From NCBI GenBank assembly GCA_905235835.1, contig CAJONQ010000008.1, forward strand, positions 1 through 57,898: a stretch of 57,898 nucleotides of DNA, given 5' to 3'. This stretch comes from an uncultured Prevotella sp. GTDB taxonomy: Bacteria > Bacteroidota > Bacteroidia > Bacteroidales > Bacteroidaceae. A program made the position numbers and the translations under genes. Under the pieces are notes generated by a model. That model had not been told where the DNA came from. It saw nothing but the letters and a program-made list of their open reading frames with translations, and searched no databases. Shown here piece after piece: positions 1-9,532 of this stretch. Positions within the stretch are counted from its first letter, which is position 1, and the number at the start of each line of letters is the position of its first letter.

Positions 1-426
1 CAGGAGTTAGGCAGTCAGGAAGAGCTCCTAAGTGCTTTAAAGAAAGAAGGTTTCCAGTTGACACAGGCGACACTCAGTCGTGACCTGAAACAATTGAAAG
101 TCGCCAAGGCTGCGTCGATGCGTGGTAATTATGTATATGTATTACCCAACGACACGATGTACAAGCGTGTCAGCACGCCCCATAGTGTCCGTGAGATGAT
201 GCAGGTACCTGGCTTTCTGAGCATAAACTTCTCCGGTAACTTAGGGGTCATCAAGACCCGTCCGGGGTATGCGAGCAGTATTGCCTATAACATCGACAAT
301 AACCATATAGAAGAGATTATCGGAACCATCGCAGGTGATGACACCATCTTTATTGTCATCAAACAAGGTATCAGTAAAGAGGAGGTCATCAGTGCCTTGA
401 GCAAAGTCGTTCCCAATATGAAGTAA
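1..426 (+). CDS. argR: Arginine repressor ArgR, 5' end outside window
   Basis: Arginine-responsive repressor/activator of the arginine genes. The reading frame is open from base 1 (it begins QELGSQEELL), so the true start lies left of the window and the TTG at 58 is not the start. The N-terminal winged-helix part shows TQATLSRDLKQL, the typical ArgR recognition helix. The C-terminal oligomerisation and arginine-binding domain shows GTIAGDDTIFIV, whose GDD motif contacts arginine in this family. It heads the arginine genes and is followed after 9 bases by the GNAT gene, so it probably autoregulates the operon. I saw no ARG box, because the region upstream is absent. Confidence 0.95.
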   Translation, partial: QELGSQEELLSALKKEGFQLTQATLSRDLKQLKVAKAASMRGNYVYVLPNDTMYKRVSTPHSVREMMQVPGFLSINFSGNLGVIKTRPGYASSIAYNIDNNHIEEIIGTIAGDDTIFIVIKQGISKEEVISALSKVVPNMK

Positions 427-435
427 CACACTGAC

Positions 436-1035
436 ATGGAAGAGAAAGAAATACAAGTTCTGGTTGCAGGACCAGAGCACGAAGTATATGTAGACACTAT
501 CCTGCAAACCATTGCGGATGCCGCCAAGGTACGTGGTACTGGTATCGCCAAGCGTACCCATGAGTATCTCACTACCAAGATGAAGGAGGCGAAAGCCGTG
601 ATTGCCCTGCGTGGCGACCGTTTCGCCGGTTTCAGTTATATCGAGACCTGGGGCAACAAACAGTATGTGACAACCAGTGGTCTGATTGTACATCCTGACT
701 TCCGTGGACTGGGTGTGGCAAAGAAGATCAAGGATATGACCTTCTCCCTTGCCCGCACCCGCTGGCCCCACGCCAAGATATTCTCGTTGACGAGTGGTGC
801 CGCTGTGATGAAGATGAATACCGAACTGGGCTACCAGCCTGTGACCTTTGCCGACTTGACAGACGACGAGGCTTTCTGGCGAGGCTGCGAGGGTTGCATC
901 AATGTGGACGTGCTGCACCGTACCGGTCGTAAATACTGCATCTGCACGGCAATGCTCTACGACCCCGAGGAGCATCTGCCCGCCAAGATACCGGAGGATG
1001 TCATTGAGCGAATTAAGAAATTAGACGATAAATAA
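436..1035 (+). CDS. GNAT N-acyltransferase in the arginine operon
   Basis: A 199-residue GNAT-fold acyltransferase. The acyl-CoA pyrophosphate loop is visible as HPDFRGLGVAKKI at about residues 92-104, followed by a helix and a C-terminal strand region. It sits between argR and argG, 9 bases after argR and 13 before argG. Bacteroidales make arginine through N-succinylated intermediates and I see no canonical ArgA or ArgJ here. I therefore infer that this enzyme could acylate glutamate with acetyl- or succinyl-CoA. An odd feature is a cysteine-rich C-terminal stretch, CEGC followed 14 residues later by CIC, which could be a metal site or a redox pair. The fold is certain, the substrate is inferred. 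Confidence 0.85.
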   Translation: MEEKEIQVLVAGPEHEVYVDTILQTIADAAKVRGTGIAKRTHEYLTTKMKEAKAVIALRGDRFAGFSYIETWGNKQYVTTSGLIVHPDFRGLGVAKKIKDMTFSLARTRWPHAKIFSLTSGAAVMKMNTELGYQPVTFADLTDDEAFWRGCEGCINVDVLHRTGRKYCICTAMLYDPEEHLPAKIPEDVIERIKKLDDK

Positions 1036-1048
1036 AAAGACAAAAGAT

Positions 1049-2251
1049 ATGGCTAACAAGAAAGTAGTAGTAGCATTTTCAGGAGGTCTTGACACCTCCT
1101 ACACCGTGATGAAACTGACTCAGGACGGCTGGGATGTCTATGCCGCCTGTGCCAATACCGGCGGATTCAGCGCCGAGCAGTTGAAAACCAACGAGGAGAA
1201 CGCCTATAAGTTGGGTGCCAAGGCATACGTCACCCTTGACGTGACCCACGAGTATTACGAGAAGTCACTGAAATACATGATCTTCGGTAACGTGCTCCGA
1301 AACAACTGTTATCCTATCTCCGTCAGTTCCGAGCGTATCTTCCAGGCTATCGCCATTGCCCGCTATGCCAAGGAGATTGATGCCGACGCTATCGCCCATG
1401 GCAGCACAGGAGCCGGCAACGACCAGATCCGTTTCGACATGACGTTCCTTGTGATGGCACCAGGCGTGGAGATCATCACCCTGACCCGTGACAAGAAACT
1501 GACTCGTAAAGAAGAGGTGGATTATCTGAACGAGCATGGATTCTTTGCCGACTTCACCAAGTTGAAGTATTCTTATAATGTAGGCATCTGGGGTACCAGT
1601 ATCTGTGGCGGTGAGTTACTCGACCCCACCCAGGGACTGCCAGAGGAAGCCTATCTGAAGCATGTCACCAACCCCGAGAAGGAGTCGTTGCTGAAGATCC
1701 AGTTTGAGAAAGGTGAGATTGTCGCCGTCAATGGCGAACAGTTTGACGACAAGGTAAAGGCTATCCAGAAGATAGAGGAGATTGGTGCCTCCTACGCTAT
1801 CGGTCGTGACGCTAATGTCGGCGATACCATCATCGGTATTAAGGGACGTGTCGGTTTTGAGGCTGCCGCCCCCAAACTCATCATCGAGGCACACCGCCTA
1901 TTGGAGAAATCAACCCTCAGCAAATGGCAACAATACTGGAAAGACCAAGTGGCTAACTGGTATGGCATGTTCCTGCATGAGAGCCAGTATTTGGAGCCTG
2001 TGATGCCCGATATTGAGGCGATGCTGACCAGCAGTCAGCGTAATGTGACAGGTACTGCTATCCTGAAACTGCGTCCCTACGGTTTTGAGACCGTCGGCAT
2101 CGACTCCGCGAACGACCTGACGAAGTCTAAACTCGGTGAGTATGGTGAGACCCAGACGGGATGGACTGCCGACGAAGCGAAGGGCTTCATCAAGGTCAGC
2201 TCTACCCCACTTCGTGTTTACTACGGAATCCACAAGGACGAGAAGAGATGA
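1049..2251 (+). CDS. argG: Argininosuccinate synthase
   Basis: ATP-dependent condensation of citrulline and aspartate to argininosuccinate, cytoplasmic. The 400-residue protein starts with the N-type ATP pyrophosphatase P-loop VAFSGGLDTSY (about residues 8-18) and has the family's usual length. Downstream sequence such as AIAHGSTGAGNDQIRF (substrate loop) fits the family. It is in the argR-led operon and overlaps argC by 4 bases (ATGA), which suggests translational coupling. The succinyl group must be removed before this step by a deacylase that is not in this window. Confidence 0.97.
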   Translation: MANKKVVVAFSGGLDTSYTVMKLTQDGWDVYAACANTGGFSAEQLKTNEENAYKLGAKAYVTLDVTHEYYEKSLKYMIFGNVLRNNCYPISVSSERIFQAIAIARYAKEIDADAIAHGSTGAGNDQIRFDMTFLVMAPGVEIITLTRDKKLTRKEEVDYLNEHGFFADFTKLKYSYNVGIWGTSICGGELLDPTQGLPEEAYLKHVTNPEKESLLKIQFEKGEIVAVNGEQFDDKVKAIQKIEEIGASYAIGRDANVGDTIIGIKGRVGFEAAAPKLIIEAHRLLEKSTLSKWQQYWKDQVANWYGMFLHESQYLEPVMPDIEAMLTSSQRNVTGTAILKLRPYGFETVGIDSANDLTKSKLGEYGETQTGWTADEAKGFIKVSSTPLRVYYGIHKDEKR

Positions 2252-3213
2252 TAAAAATAGGTATATTAGGGGCAGCTGGCTATACTGGCGGAGAACTCAT
2301 CCGTCTGTTGCTGAACCATCCCGAGGCGGAGATTGTCTTCGCCAACTCAGAGAGTAATGCCGGCAATCTGGTGAGTGACGTACATGAAGGACTCATCGGT
2401 GACACCGACCTGCGGTTTACCGACCAGATGCCCTTCGACCAAGTCGATGTCGTCTTCTTCTGTTTCGGACATGGCAAGAGCGAGGCATTCCTGAAGGAAC
2501 ATAGCATCCCTGCTAATGTGAAGATTATCGACCTGGCACAGGACTTCCGCATCAAGGGCGACCATGACTATGTGTATGGCTTACCAGAGATCAACAAGAC
2601 AGCCATCCAGCAGGCACAGCACGTTGCCAACCCCGGTTGTTTTGCCACCTGCATCCAACTGGCACTATTGCCAGCCGCCAAGTTAGGACTGTTGCAAGAG
2701 GATGTAGCCGTCAATGCTATCACTGGGTCTACTGGTGCCGGACAGAAGCCCGGTGCCACCACCCATTTCTCATGGCGTAACAACAATCTGAGCATCTACA
2801 AGCCCTTCACGCACCAGCACCTTGCCGAGATCAAACAGTCGCTGATACAGGTACAGGGCGGTCTGGAGGCAAGCATCGACTTCATTCCCTATCGTGGTGA
2901 CTTCGCACGAGGCATCTTCTGTACTTCCGTCATCAAGACCCAAGCATCAGAAGAGGATGTTATTGCTGCTTATAAGGGCTTCTACCAAGATGCCGCCTTT
3001 ACCCATTACAGTGACCAGTCTATTGACTTGAAGCAGGTAGTGAATACCAATAAGGCACTGGTACACATCGACGCCTTCGATGGCAAGTTACTGGTTACCT
3101 CCTGTATCGACAATCTGCTGAAAGGTGCCGTCGGACAGGCTGTACAGAACATGAACCTGATGTTCGGTATCGACGAGACCGCCGGATTGAGACTAAAAGC
3201 CTCCGCTTTCTAA
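2248..3213 (+). CDS. argC: N-acyl-gamma-glutamyl-phosphate reductase
   Basis: NADPH-dependent reduction of N-acyl-glutamyl phosphate to the semialdehyde, third step of arginine synthesis. I place the start at the ATG at 2248, which overlaps the argG stop as ATGA; the longer reading from 2161 has no family similarity before MIKIGILGAAGYTG. The NADP-binding loop GILGAAGYTGGEL is at residues 4-16 and the catalytic cysteine is in NPGCFATC. At 321 residues it matches the shorter ArgC type. In Bacteroidales the substrate is probably N-succinylated. Confidence 0.96.
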   Translation: MIKIGILGAAGYTGGELIRLLLNHPEAEIVFANSESNAGNLVSDVHEGLIGDTDLRFTDQMPFDQVDVVFFCFGHGKSEAFLKEHSIPANVKIIDLAQDFRIKGDHDYVYGLPEINKTAIQQAQHVANPGCFATCIQLALLPAAKLGLLQEDVAVNAITGSTGAGQKPGATTHFSWRNNNLSIYKPFTHQHLAEIKQSLIQVQGGLEASIDFIPYRGDFARGIFCTSVIKTQASEEDVIAAYKGFYQDAAFTHYSDQSIDLKQVVNTNKALVHIDAFDGKLLVTSCIDNLLKGAVGQAVQNMNLMFGIDETAGLRLKASAF

Positions 3214-3255
3214 ATAAAAAAGACAGAAAAAGTGCAGAATATCGGATATTTACCG

Positions 3256-3264
3256 TAACTTTGC
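3256..3264 (+). promoter_or_regulatory. Bacteroidetes -7 promoter box upstream of argD
   Basis: TAACTTTGC matches TAnnTTTG and lies 24 bases before the argD ATG in the only sizeable gap (75 bases) of the early cluster. It is preceded by CG, the same extended form seen at the array-linked promoters further on. I see no clear TTTG about 20 bases upstream. It suggests that argD onward can be transcribed separately from argR-argC. Confidence 0.6.
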
Positions 3265-3288
3265 ATCGTTTATTTAAGGTATAAAGAT

Positions 3289-4437
3289 ATGAAACTATTT
3301 GATGTTTATCCCCTGTTCGACGTGAACATCGTGAAGGGACAGGGATGTAAAGTTTGGGATGACAAGGGAGAGGAATACCTTGACCTGTATGGTGGTCATG
3401 CCGTCATCAGCATTGGGCATTCCCATCCTCATTATATTCAGAAAGTAACGGAGCAACTGAACAAGATTGGGTTCTACTCCAACTCCGTCATCAACAAGTT
3501 GCAGGTGGAACTTGCCGAACGTCTGGGACGCATTTCCAGTTACGATGACTACCAGTTGTTCCTCATCAACAGTGGTGCCGAAGCTAATGAGAACGCTTTG
3601 AAGCTCGCCTCCTTCACCAATGGACGTACCCGTGTGCTCTCCGCAGAGAAGGCTTTCCACGGACGTACTTCCCTCGCCGTAGAGGTGACCAATAACCCAA
3701 AGATTATAGCCCCTATCAACAATAACGGTCATGTGACCTATCTGCCACTGAACGACCTGCCAGCTTGGGAGAAGGAGTTGCAGAAGGGTGATGTCTGTGC
3801 CGTTATCTTAGAATGTATCCAAGGTGTCGGTGGTATTAAACTTGCCACCAAGGAATTTGCCCAAGGACTACATAAACTATGTAAGGAGCATAACACTGTC
3901 CTGATTTGTGACGAGATACAATGTGGTTATGGTCGTAGCGGTAAGTTCTTCGCCCACCAGTGGTTGGGTATCAAGCCTGATATCATCACAGTGGCAAAGG
4001 GTATTGCCAATGGATTCCCCATGGGCGGTGTATTGATTTCTCCAGAGTTCGAGCCTGTCTACGGACAGTTAGGTACCACTTTTGGTGGTAACCATCTTGC
4101 CTGTGCCGCGGCACTTGCCGTATTAGACGTGTTTGAGAAAGAGCATCTCGTTGAGAATGCCAATGAGGTAGGTGAATACTTAATGGAAAGATTGCGTTCT
4201 CTTTGTAGTTGTGGCACGACTACACACATCACGGACATCAGGGGGCGTGGCTTGATGATCGGTATCGACCTCGACATTCCCCATAAGGATGTGCGCCAGC
4301 CCCTCATCTGTCAGGAGCACTGCTTCACGGGATGTGCCGGTACCAATATCCTGCGTCTGCTTCCACCACTTTGTCTGACCAAAGCAGAAGCAGACCTATT
4401 TATCGAGAAACTCAAGAAAGTATTAGCATCATTATGA
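3289..4437 (+). CDS. argD: N-acyl(succinyl)ornithine aminotransferase
   Basis: PLP class III aminotransferase that converts N-acylglutamate semialdehyde and glutamate to N-acylornithine. The 382 residues contain INSGAEANENALKLA (cofactor phosphate region), ICDEIQCGYGRSGKFF and the Schiff-base lysine in TVAKGIANGFPMGG. The context next to argC and with the succinyl-type carbamoyltransferase points to ArgD rather than GABA or ornithine aminotransferase. It is served by its own promoter and overlaps proC by 4 bases. Confidence 0.95.
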   Translation: MKLFDVYPLFDVNIVKGQGCKVWDDKGEEYLDLYGGHAVISIGHSHPHYIQKVTEQLNKIGFYSNSVINKLQVELAERLGRISSYDDYQLFLINSGAEANENALKLASFTNGRTRVLSAEKAFHGRTSLAVEVTNNPKIIAPINNNGHVTYLPLNDLPAWEKELQKGDVCAVILECIQGVGGIKLATKEFAQGLHKLCKEHNTVLICDEIQCGYGRSGKFFAHQWLGIKPDIITVAKGIANGFPMGGVLISPEFEPVYGQLGTTFGGNHLACAAALAVLDVFEKEHLVENANEVGEYLMERLRSLCSCGTTTHITDIRGRGLMIGIDLDIPHKDVRQPLICQEHCFTGCAGTNILRLLPPLCLTKAEADLFIEKLKKVLASL

Positions 4438-5213
4438 AGATAGCAATGATCGGCGCCGGCGCCATGGGTGGCGCAACGGTGGAAGGACTCATCCAGGGTG
4501 AGCGTTTCAAGAACAAAGACATCACAGTAGCAGACCCCTCCCAACAAGTGTTGGAGAAATTCGCCCAACAGGGGGTGTCAGTAACGACCGACAACCAAAT
4601 GGCGGCGCATGATGCCGACATCGTTTGTGTCTGTGTAAAGCCCTGGTTAGTAGAGCAAGTGCTGACAGGTATCAAGGACGTGCTGAATCCTCAGAAGCAG
4701 ATTCTCATCGTGATTGCCGCTGGTGTATCATCAGCGAAGATCAAGGAGTGGTTGCCCGACTGCCCACCCCTGTTCCTGATGATTCCCAATATCGCCATCG
4801 CCCAGCTTGCCTCGATGACCTTTATCGTTCCATGCGCTGCCGTGACACAGCAGCAGACTGAACTGGTGAGGAATATCTTCGATGAGATGGGACAGACTAT
4901 CATCACCGACGAACAGCACCTTGCCGCAGGCACTACCCTTGCCTCTTGCGGTATTGCCTATGCTATGCGCTATATCCGTGCAGCCTCTGAGGGAGGTGTG
5001 GAGTTAGGCTTCAAAGCCGATGATGCCAAACAAATCGTAATGCAGACCATGAAAGGTGCGGTGGAACTGTTACAGGCAAGTGGTCTGCACCCAGAAGCAG
5101 CCATTGACCTGGTAACAACTCCTGGCGGTGTCACTATTAAAGGACTCAACGAGATGGAGCATGCCGGTTTCACCTCTGCAGTGATCCGGGGACTGAAAGC
5201 AGGAGCGAAGTGA
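4434..5213 (+). CDS. proC: Pyrroline-5-carboxylate reductase
   Basis: Last step of proline synthesis, NAD(P)H-dependent reduction of pyrroline-5-carboxylate. The start at 4434 (ATGA overlap with argD) gives a 259-residue protein beginning MKIAMIGAGAMGG, a Rossmann dinucleotide fold. The C-terminal helical dimer domain shows LVTTPGGVTIKGLNEME, the family signature for substrate binding. The earlier in-frame start at 4332 would add an unrelated peptide and was rejected. The stop codon lies in the first unit of a heptamer array. Confidence 0.95.
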   Translation: MKIAMIGAGAMGGATVEGLIQGERFKNKDITVADPSQQVLEKFAQQGVSVTTDNQMAAHDADIVCVCVKPWLVEQVLTGIKDVLNPQKQILIVIAAGVSSAKIKEWLPDCPPLFLMIPNIAIAQLASMTFIVPCAAVTQQQTELVRNIFDEMGQTIITDEQHLAAGTTLASCGIAYAMRYIRAASEGGVELGFKADDAKQIVMQTMKGAVELLQASGLHPEAAIDLVTTPGGVTIKGLNEMEHAGFTSAVIRGLKAGAK

Positions 5214-5253
5214 GTTAAAAGTTTAGAGTTAAAAGTTTAGAATTAAGAGATAT
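5212..5253 (+). repeat. Heptamer array bridging proC stop and the next start
   Basis: Six 7-base units: GAGTTAA, AAGTTTA, GAGTTAA, AAGTTTA, GAATTAA, GAGATAT. On the other strand these read as TTAACTC/TAAACTT, that is, the ACTCTAA family in reverse. The array begins at the proC stop and ends at the ATG of the XRE-cupin gene, so it fills the whole junction. Confidence 0.8.
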
Positions 5254-5809
5254 GGACGAACAACTAAGACAGATTGGGGAACGGTTACGCGGACTGCGTG
5301 ACGTGCTTGACATTCCCATCAGTGAGATGGCAGAAACTATTGGCATCTCCGCAGAGAAATATGAGAAGATAGAAGCTGGTGAGTCAGACATTACCATCTC
5401 CAACCTCATGAAGATTGCCCATAAATATGGTATCTCAGCTGAGGAGTTGATGTTTGCCGAGGCAGCCCACATGAAATCCTACTTTGTAGTGCGCAAAGGA
5501 CAAGGTATGAGCGTGGAGCGTACCAAAGCCTACAAATACCAAAGTCTCGTCAGTGGATTCGTCAATCACAAGGCAGATGTCTTCATCGTTACTGTGGAGC
5601 CTAAGCCCGGTGCCCGTACTATCTATAAAAACACCCATGCCGGACAGGAGTTCAACCTGATACTTGAAGGAGCTATGGAACTGTACATCGGTGGCAAGAC
5701 CATCGTCCTCGAAGAAGGCGACAGTATCTATTTCGACTCCACCAAGCCCCACGGTATGCTTGCCATTGGCAACAAAGCGGTGAAGTTTCTCGCATTTACA
5801 GTAGAATAG
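5252..5809 (+). CDS. XRE-family regulator with C-terminal cupin
   Basis: A 185-residue two-domain regulator. Residues 1-70 form a helix-turn-helix of the Xre/HipB type (MAETIGISAEKYEKIEAGES). Residues about 110-185 form a cupin barrel (KPGARTIYKN, GQEFNLILEGAMELYIGG, EEGDSIYFDSTKPHGM) that usually senses a small ligand. It lies 9 bases before an acyl-CoA synthetase and likely regulates it; this pairing recurs in anaerobes. The start at 5252 follows the heptamer array directly. The ligand is unknown, perhaps an acyl-CoA or a carboxylic acid. Confidence 0.9.
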   Translation: MDEQLRQIGERLRGLRDVLDIPISEMAETIGISAEKYEKIEAGESDITISNLMKIAHKYGISAEELMFAEAAHMKSYFVVRKGQGMSVERTKAYKYQSLVSGFVNHKADVFIVTVEPKPGARTIYKNTHAGQEFNLILEGAMELYIGGKTIVLEEGDSIYFDSTKPHGMLAIGNKAVKFLAFTVE

Positions 5810-5818
5810 CACATAGTT

Positions 5819-7486
5819 ATGATAGAAAGATTTTTAAAGCAGACACATTTTGAGTCTGTAGAGGACTATAATCAGCATCTGGAGTTTATCATCCCAGAGA
5901 ACTTCAACTTCGCCTATGATGTGATGGACGAATGGGCTAAGGAGAACCCCGACGGACTTGCCCTGCTTTGGACGAATGACTTAGGTGACGAGATACGTAC
6001 CACCTTTGCAGAGTTGAAGGAACAGACCGATCAGGCAGCCTCTTACTTGCTATCGTTGGGTGTTGGTAAGAACGACCCAGTGATGCTGATACTTAAACGC
6101 CGATATGAATGGTGGGTTGTCATGCTCGCACTACACAAGATCGGAGCTATCGTGATTCCTGCCACCCACATGCTGACGAAGCACGATATAGTCTATCGTA
6201 ATACACGTGCCAGTGTCAAGGCGATTATCTGTGTGGATGATGCCTATGTGACAGAACAGATACGTCTTGCCATGCCAGAGAGTCCGACGGTGAAGACATT
6301 GATTACCGTTACGGATCATGGGAAACCCATCCCAGAGGGATTCCACGACTGGCAGGCAGAATGGAAACAAGCCCCGAAGTTTGTCAAACCCTCTTTTGTC
6401 AATACTAACGAGGACACTATGCTGATGTACTTCACCAGTGGCACCAGCGGTGAGCCTAAGATGGTTGCCCATGACTACCTTTATGCCATGGGACATCTGA
6501 CAACAGGTGTGTTCTGGCATAACCTGCATGAGGGATCCCTGCACCTGACTGTTGCTGATACGGGTTGGGGCAAGGCAGTATGGGGTAAGTTTTACGGACA
6601 ATGGCTTGCAGGAGCCACCGTCTTTGTATTCGACCATGAGAAATTCAATGCGGACACCCTACTCCACCAGATAGAGAAATATCATATTACTTCTTTCTGT
6701 GCACCTCCTACCATCTACCGTTTCATGATTCGTGAGGACCTGTCGAAATACGACCTCTCCTCCCTTGAATACTGTACCACGGCAGGTGAGGCTTTGAACC
6801 CCGCAGTCTTTGACAAGTTCAAAGAGAAGACGGGTATCCAAATGATGGAAGGATTTGGGCAGACAGAGACCACCATGACTTTGGGCACCTTCCCGTGGAT
6901 GAAACCCAAACCAGGAAGTATGGGAATCCCCAATGCCCAATATAACATTGACCTCGTCCGTGCTGACGGCACCCCTTGTGAGGATGGTGAGAAAGGTGAG
7001 ATTGTTGTCCGCGTAGGTGACAAGAAGCCTATCGGACTCTTTAAGGAATACTACCGTGATCCCGAACTGACCAAAGAGGCATGGCACGATGGTATTTACC
7101 ATACTGGTGACATGGCTTGGCGCGATGAAGACGGCTACTACTGGTTTGAGGGACGTATTGACGATGTCATCAAGTCAAGTGGTTATCGTATCGGACCTTT
7201 TGAGGTAGAGAGTGCGTTAATGACCCACCCTGCTGTTGTAGAATGCGCTATAACAGGTGTTCCCGATGATATCCGAGGCATGGTGGTTAAGGCAACCGTT
7301 GTCTTAGGCAAAGAATGGAAGGACAAGGCTGGTGATGACTTGGTCAAGGAGTTGCAGCAACACGTCAAGAAAGAGACGGCTCCCTATAAATATCCTCGTA
7401 TTGTTGAGTTCGTCGATGAACTGCCCAAAACCATCAGTGGTAAGATCCGCCGTGTGGAGATTCGTAATAAAGACCAGAAGCAATGA
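5819..7486 (+). CDS. AMP-forming acyl-CoA synthetase (medium-chain/acetyl type)
   Basis: Activates a carboxylic acid through an acyl-adenylate to the CoA thioester. The 555-residue protein has the ATP-binding motif YFTSGTSGEPKMVAH (about residues 203-217), the YHTGDMAWRDEDGYYW hinge region and the C-terminal catalytic lysine in TISGKIRR. Overall it resembles the AcsM/medium-chain group rather than the 650-residue acetyl-CoA synthetases. It is preceded by the XRE-cupin regulator and overlaps proB by 4 bases, so an unrelated acid-activation pair sits inside a proline/arginine operon. The substrate cannot be read from the sequence. Confidence 0.93.
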   Translation: MIERFLKQTHFESVEDYNQHLEFIIPENFNFAYDVMDEWAKENPDGLALLWTNDLGDEIRTTFAELKEQTDQAASYLLSLGVGKNDPVMLILKRRYEWWVVMLALHKIGAIVIPATHMLTKHDIVYRNTRASVKAIICVDDAYVTEQIRLAMPESPTVKTLITVTDHGKPIPEGFHDWQAEWKQAPKFVKPSFVNTNEDTMLMYFTSGTSGEPKMVAHDYLYAMGHLTTGVFWHNLHEGSLHLTVADTGWGKAVWGKFYGQWLAGATVFVFDHEKFNADTLLHQIEKYHITSFCAPPTIYRFMIREDLSKYDLSSLEYCTTAGEALNPAVFDKFKEKTGIQMMEGFGQTETTMTLGTFPWMKPKPGSMGIPNAQYNIDLVRADGTPCEDGEKGEIVVRVGDKKPIGLFKEYYRDPELTKEAWHDGIYHTGDMAWRDEDGYYWFEGRIDDVIKSSGYRIGPFEVESALMTHPAVVECAITGVPDDIRGMVVKATVVLGKEWKDKAGDDLVKELQQHVKKETAPYKYPRIVEFVDELPKTISGKIRRVEIRNKDQKQ

Positions 7487-8259
7487 GACATCGTATCGTA
7501 GTGAAGGTAGGCTCTAACGTGCTGACCCGTCCTGACGGGAAACTCGATGTGACTCGTATGTCAGCCCTCGTTGACCAGATAGCCTGGTTACGTCAGCACG
7601 ACTATGAGGTGATCCTCGTGTCGTCAGGTGCTATGGCATCAGGACGTGGAGAACTGAAAGTAGACCACTCCCTTGACTCTGTAGAGCAACGACAACTTTT
7701 CTCCGCCGTAGGACAGGTCAAACTGGTAGGACTCTATTATGACCTGTTCCGTGAGTTTGGTATCCATGTGGGACAAGTACTGACCATGAAAGAGAACTTT
7801 GAGCCTGGTGAACAGTATCGCAACCAACAGGCTTGTATGACGGTTATGCTGGAGAACGATGTTCTTCCTATTGTTAATGAGAACGACACCGTCAGCGTCA
7901 CGGAGTTGATGTTTACTGATAACGACGAGTTGTCCGGACTCATTGCCCGTATGATGAATGCCGACACATTGGTTTTGCTCTCTAATATCGACGGCATCTA
8001 TACCGGACATCCCGATGAACCAAGTTCTCAGTTAATTCGTAATGTTGAGCTAGGGAAAGACCTCAGCCAGTATATACAGACTGAGAAGAGTGCCTTCGGA
8101 CGTGGCGGTATGCACTCCAAATACACGACAGCAAGCAAGATTTCCCAAGACGGTATTCGCGTCATCATTGCCAATGGTGAGCGTGACAACATCTTGATTG
8201 ATCTCGTGCAACATCCTCAAGAAATTCCACATACAGAATTTATGCCCAAACAACTATGA
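7483..8259 (+). CDS. proB: Glutamate 5-kinase, short form without PUA domain
   Basis: First step of proline synthesis, ATP-dependent phosphorylation of glutamate. It begins [19 protein letters not shown], the amino-acid kinase glycine loop, and contains [21 protein letters not shown] and [13 protein letters not shown], all typical. At 258 residues it lacks the C-terminal PUA domain of the roughly 367-residue E. coli enzyme, a known shorter variant. ATGA overlaps link it to the synthetase before it and to proA after it. Confidence 0.95.
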   Translation: MRHRIVVKVGSNVLTRPDGKLDVTRMSALVDQIAWLRQHDYEVILVSSGAMASGRGELKVDHSLDSVEQRQLFSAVGQVKLVGLYYDLFREFGIHVGQVLTMKENFEPGEQYRNQQACMTVMLENDVLPIVNENDTVSVTELMFTDNDELSGLIARMMNADTLVLLSNIDGIYTGHPDEPSSQLIRNVELGKDLSQYIQTEKSAFGRGGMHSKYTTASKISQDGIRVIIANGERDNILIDLVQHPQEIPHTEFMPKQL

Positions 8260-9497
8260 ATCTGACAGATACCTTTAAAAGGGTCAAGGTGGCAAGCAAA
8301 AGTCTTGCACTGCTCTCTGACACCCAACGAAATGAAATTCTGAATGCTGTTGCTGACGCTATCGTAGATTACAAAGAACGTATCCTCGTCGCCAATGAGA
8401 AAGACTTGGCGAAGATGGATATCAAGAACCCACTCTATGACCGCCTGCAACTGACAGAGAAGAGATTAGATGACATTGCGGCAGACATGCGTAATGTCGC
8501 CTCACTACCAACCCCTTTAGGACATATCACCAAGGAGAAGAAACTACCTAATGGACTACGTCTTTGTCGTGTCTCTGCTCCCTTCGGTGTAATTGGCATG
8601 ATTTACGAGGCACGTCCCAACGTAACCTTCGATGTCTTCTCACTCTGTTTTAAGAGTGGTAATGCCTGTGTCTTGAAAGGTGGCAGTGATGCCGACTTGT
8701 CGAATCAAGAATCTGTAAAACTCATCCATGAGGTATTGAAGCGTTTTAACGTTAATCCCGATGTCGTCACCCTGCTGCCAGCTACCCATGAGGCAACTGG
8801 TGAAATGCTGAATGCCGTCGGCTATATCGATCTCTGTATTCCACGAGGTGGTCGTCGTCTCATCGATTTCGTCCGTGACACAGCACGTATCCCTGTCATT
8901 GAGACAGGTGCCGGTGTTGTCAACGCCTATTTTGACGAAGATGGCGACTTGGAGATGGGAAAGGCGATTATCTGCAATGCCAAGACACGACGTGTGAGTG
9001 TCTGCAATGCCCTCGACTGTCTGATTATCCATGAGAAGCGACTGGGTGAATTATTCGTAAAACCCCTATTAGATCATAAAGTAACCATCTATGCGGACGC
9101 TCCTGCCTATCAGTTGCTGAACGGACATTATCCCGATATCTTATTACGTCCTGCCACTGCCGACTCTTTCGGTACGGAGTTTATGGACTACAAAATGGCG
9201 ATTAAGACTGTCACTTCCTTAGAGGAAGCCTTGGCGCATATCGACCAATACGGTTCAGGACATAGTGAGGCGATTATCACCCAGAACGAGGAGAATGCAA
9301 GAATCTTCCAGCAACAGGTGGATGCCGCTTGTGTCTATTGGAATGCACCAACCTCATTTACAGACGGAGCACAGTTCGGATTAGGTGCGGAGATTGGCAT
9401 CTCGACCCAGAAACTCGGTCCCCGTGGTCCTATGGCGTTAGAGGAAATCACCACCTACAAATGGCTCATCGAGGGCGAGGGACAAACACGCCCCTGA
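8256..9497 (+). CDS. proA: Glutamate-5-semialdehyde dehydrogenase
   Basis: NADPH-dependent reduction of glutamyl 5-phosphate. The 413-residue protein has the aldehyde-dehydrogenase fold with [13 protein letters not shown] (cofactor region), [11 protein letters not shown], and the catalytic cysteine in [13 protein letters not shown] 4-base overlap with proB fits the known ProB-ProA enzyme complex, in which the labile phosphate is channelled. It is followed by a 35-base gap holding an octamer array and then the carbamoyltransferase. Confidence 0.96.
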   Translation: MNLTDTFKRVKVASKSLALLSDTQRNEILNAVADAIVDYKERILVANEKDLAKMDIKNPLYDRLQLTEKRLDDIAADMRNVASLPTPLGHITKEKKLPNGLRLCRVSAPFGVIGMIYEARPNVTFDVFSLCFKSGNACVLKGGSDADLSNQESVKLIHEVLKRFNVNPDVVTLLPATHEATGEMLNAVGYIDLCIPRGGRRLIDFVRDTARIPVIETGAGVVNAYFDEDGDLEMGKAIICNAKTRRVSVCNALDCLIIHEKRLGELFVKPLLDHKVTIYADAPAYQLLNGHYPDILLRPATADSFGTEFMDYKMAIKTVTSLEEALAHIDQYGSGHSEAIITQNEENARIFQQQVDAACVYWNAPTSFTDGAQFGLGAEIGISTQKLGPRGPMALEEITTYKWLIEGEGQTRP

Positions 9498-9500
9498 TTC

Positions 9501-9531
9501 AGAATATCGGAATAACGAAATATCGACAATC
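9501..9531 (+). repeat. Octamer-period spacer between proA and the carbamoyltransferase
   Basis: CG dinucleotides recur at 9508, 9516 and 9524 in units CGGAATAA, CGAAATAT, CGACAATC. The same 8-base period with CGA starts occurs at 31907-31935. The stretch AGAATATCGGA also appears at 3236, before the argD promoter. Confidence 0.5.
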
Positions 9532-9532
9532 T

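Noticed and set aside
241..975. 244-residue minus-strand frame opposite argR and the GNAT gene
   Set aside because: Shadow of two conserved genes; no start context or homology.
3214..3288. Riboswitch or ARG box before argD
   Set aside because: The 75 bases show only a promoter-like box; I saw no convincing palindrome or structured aptamer.
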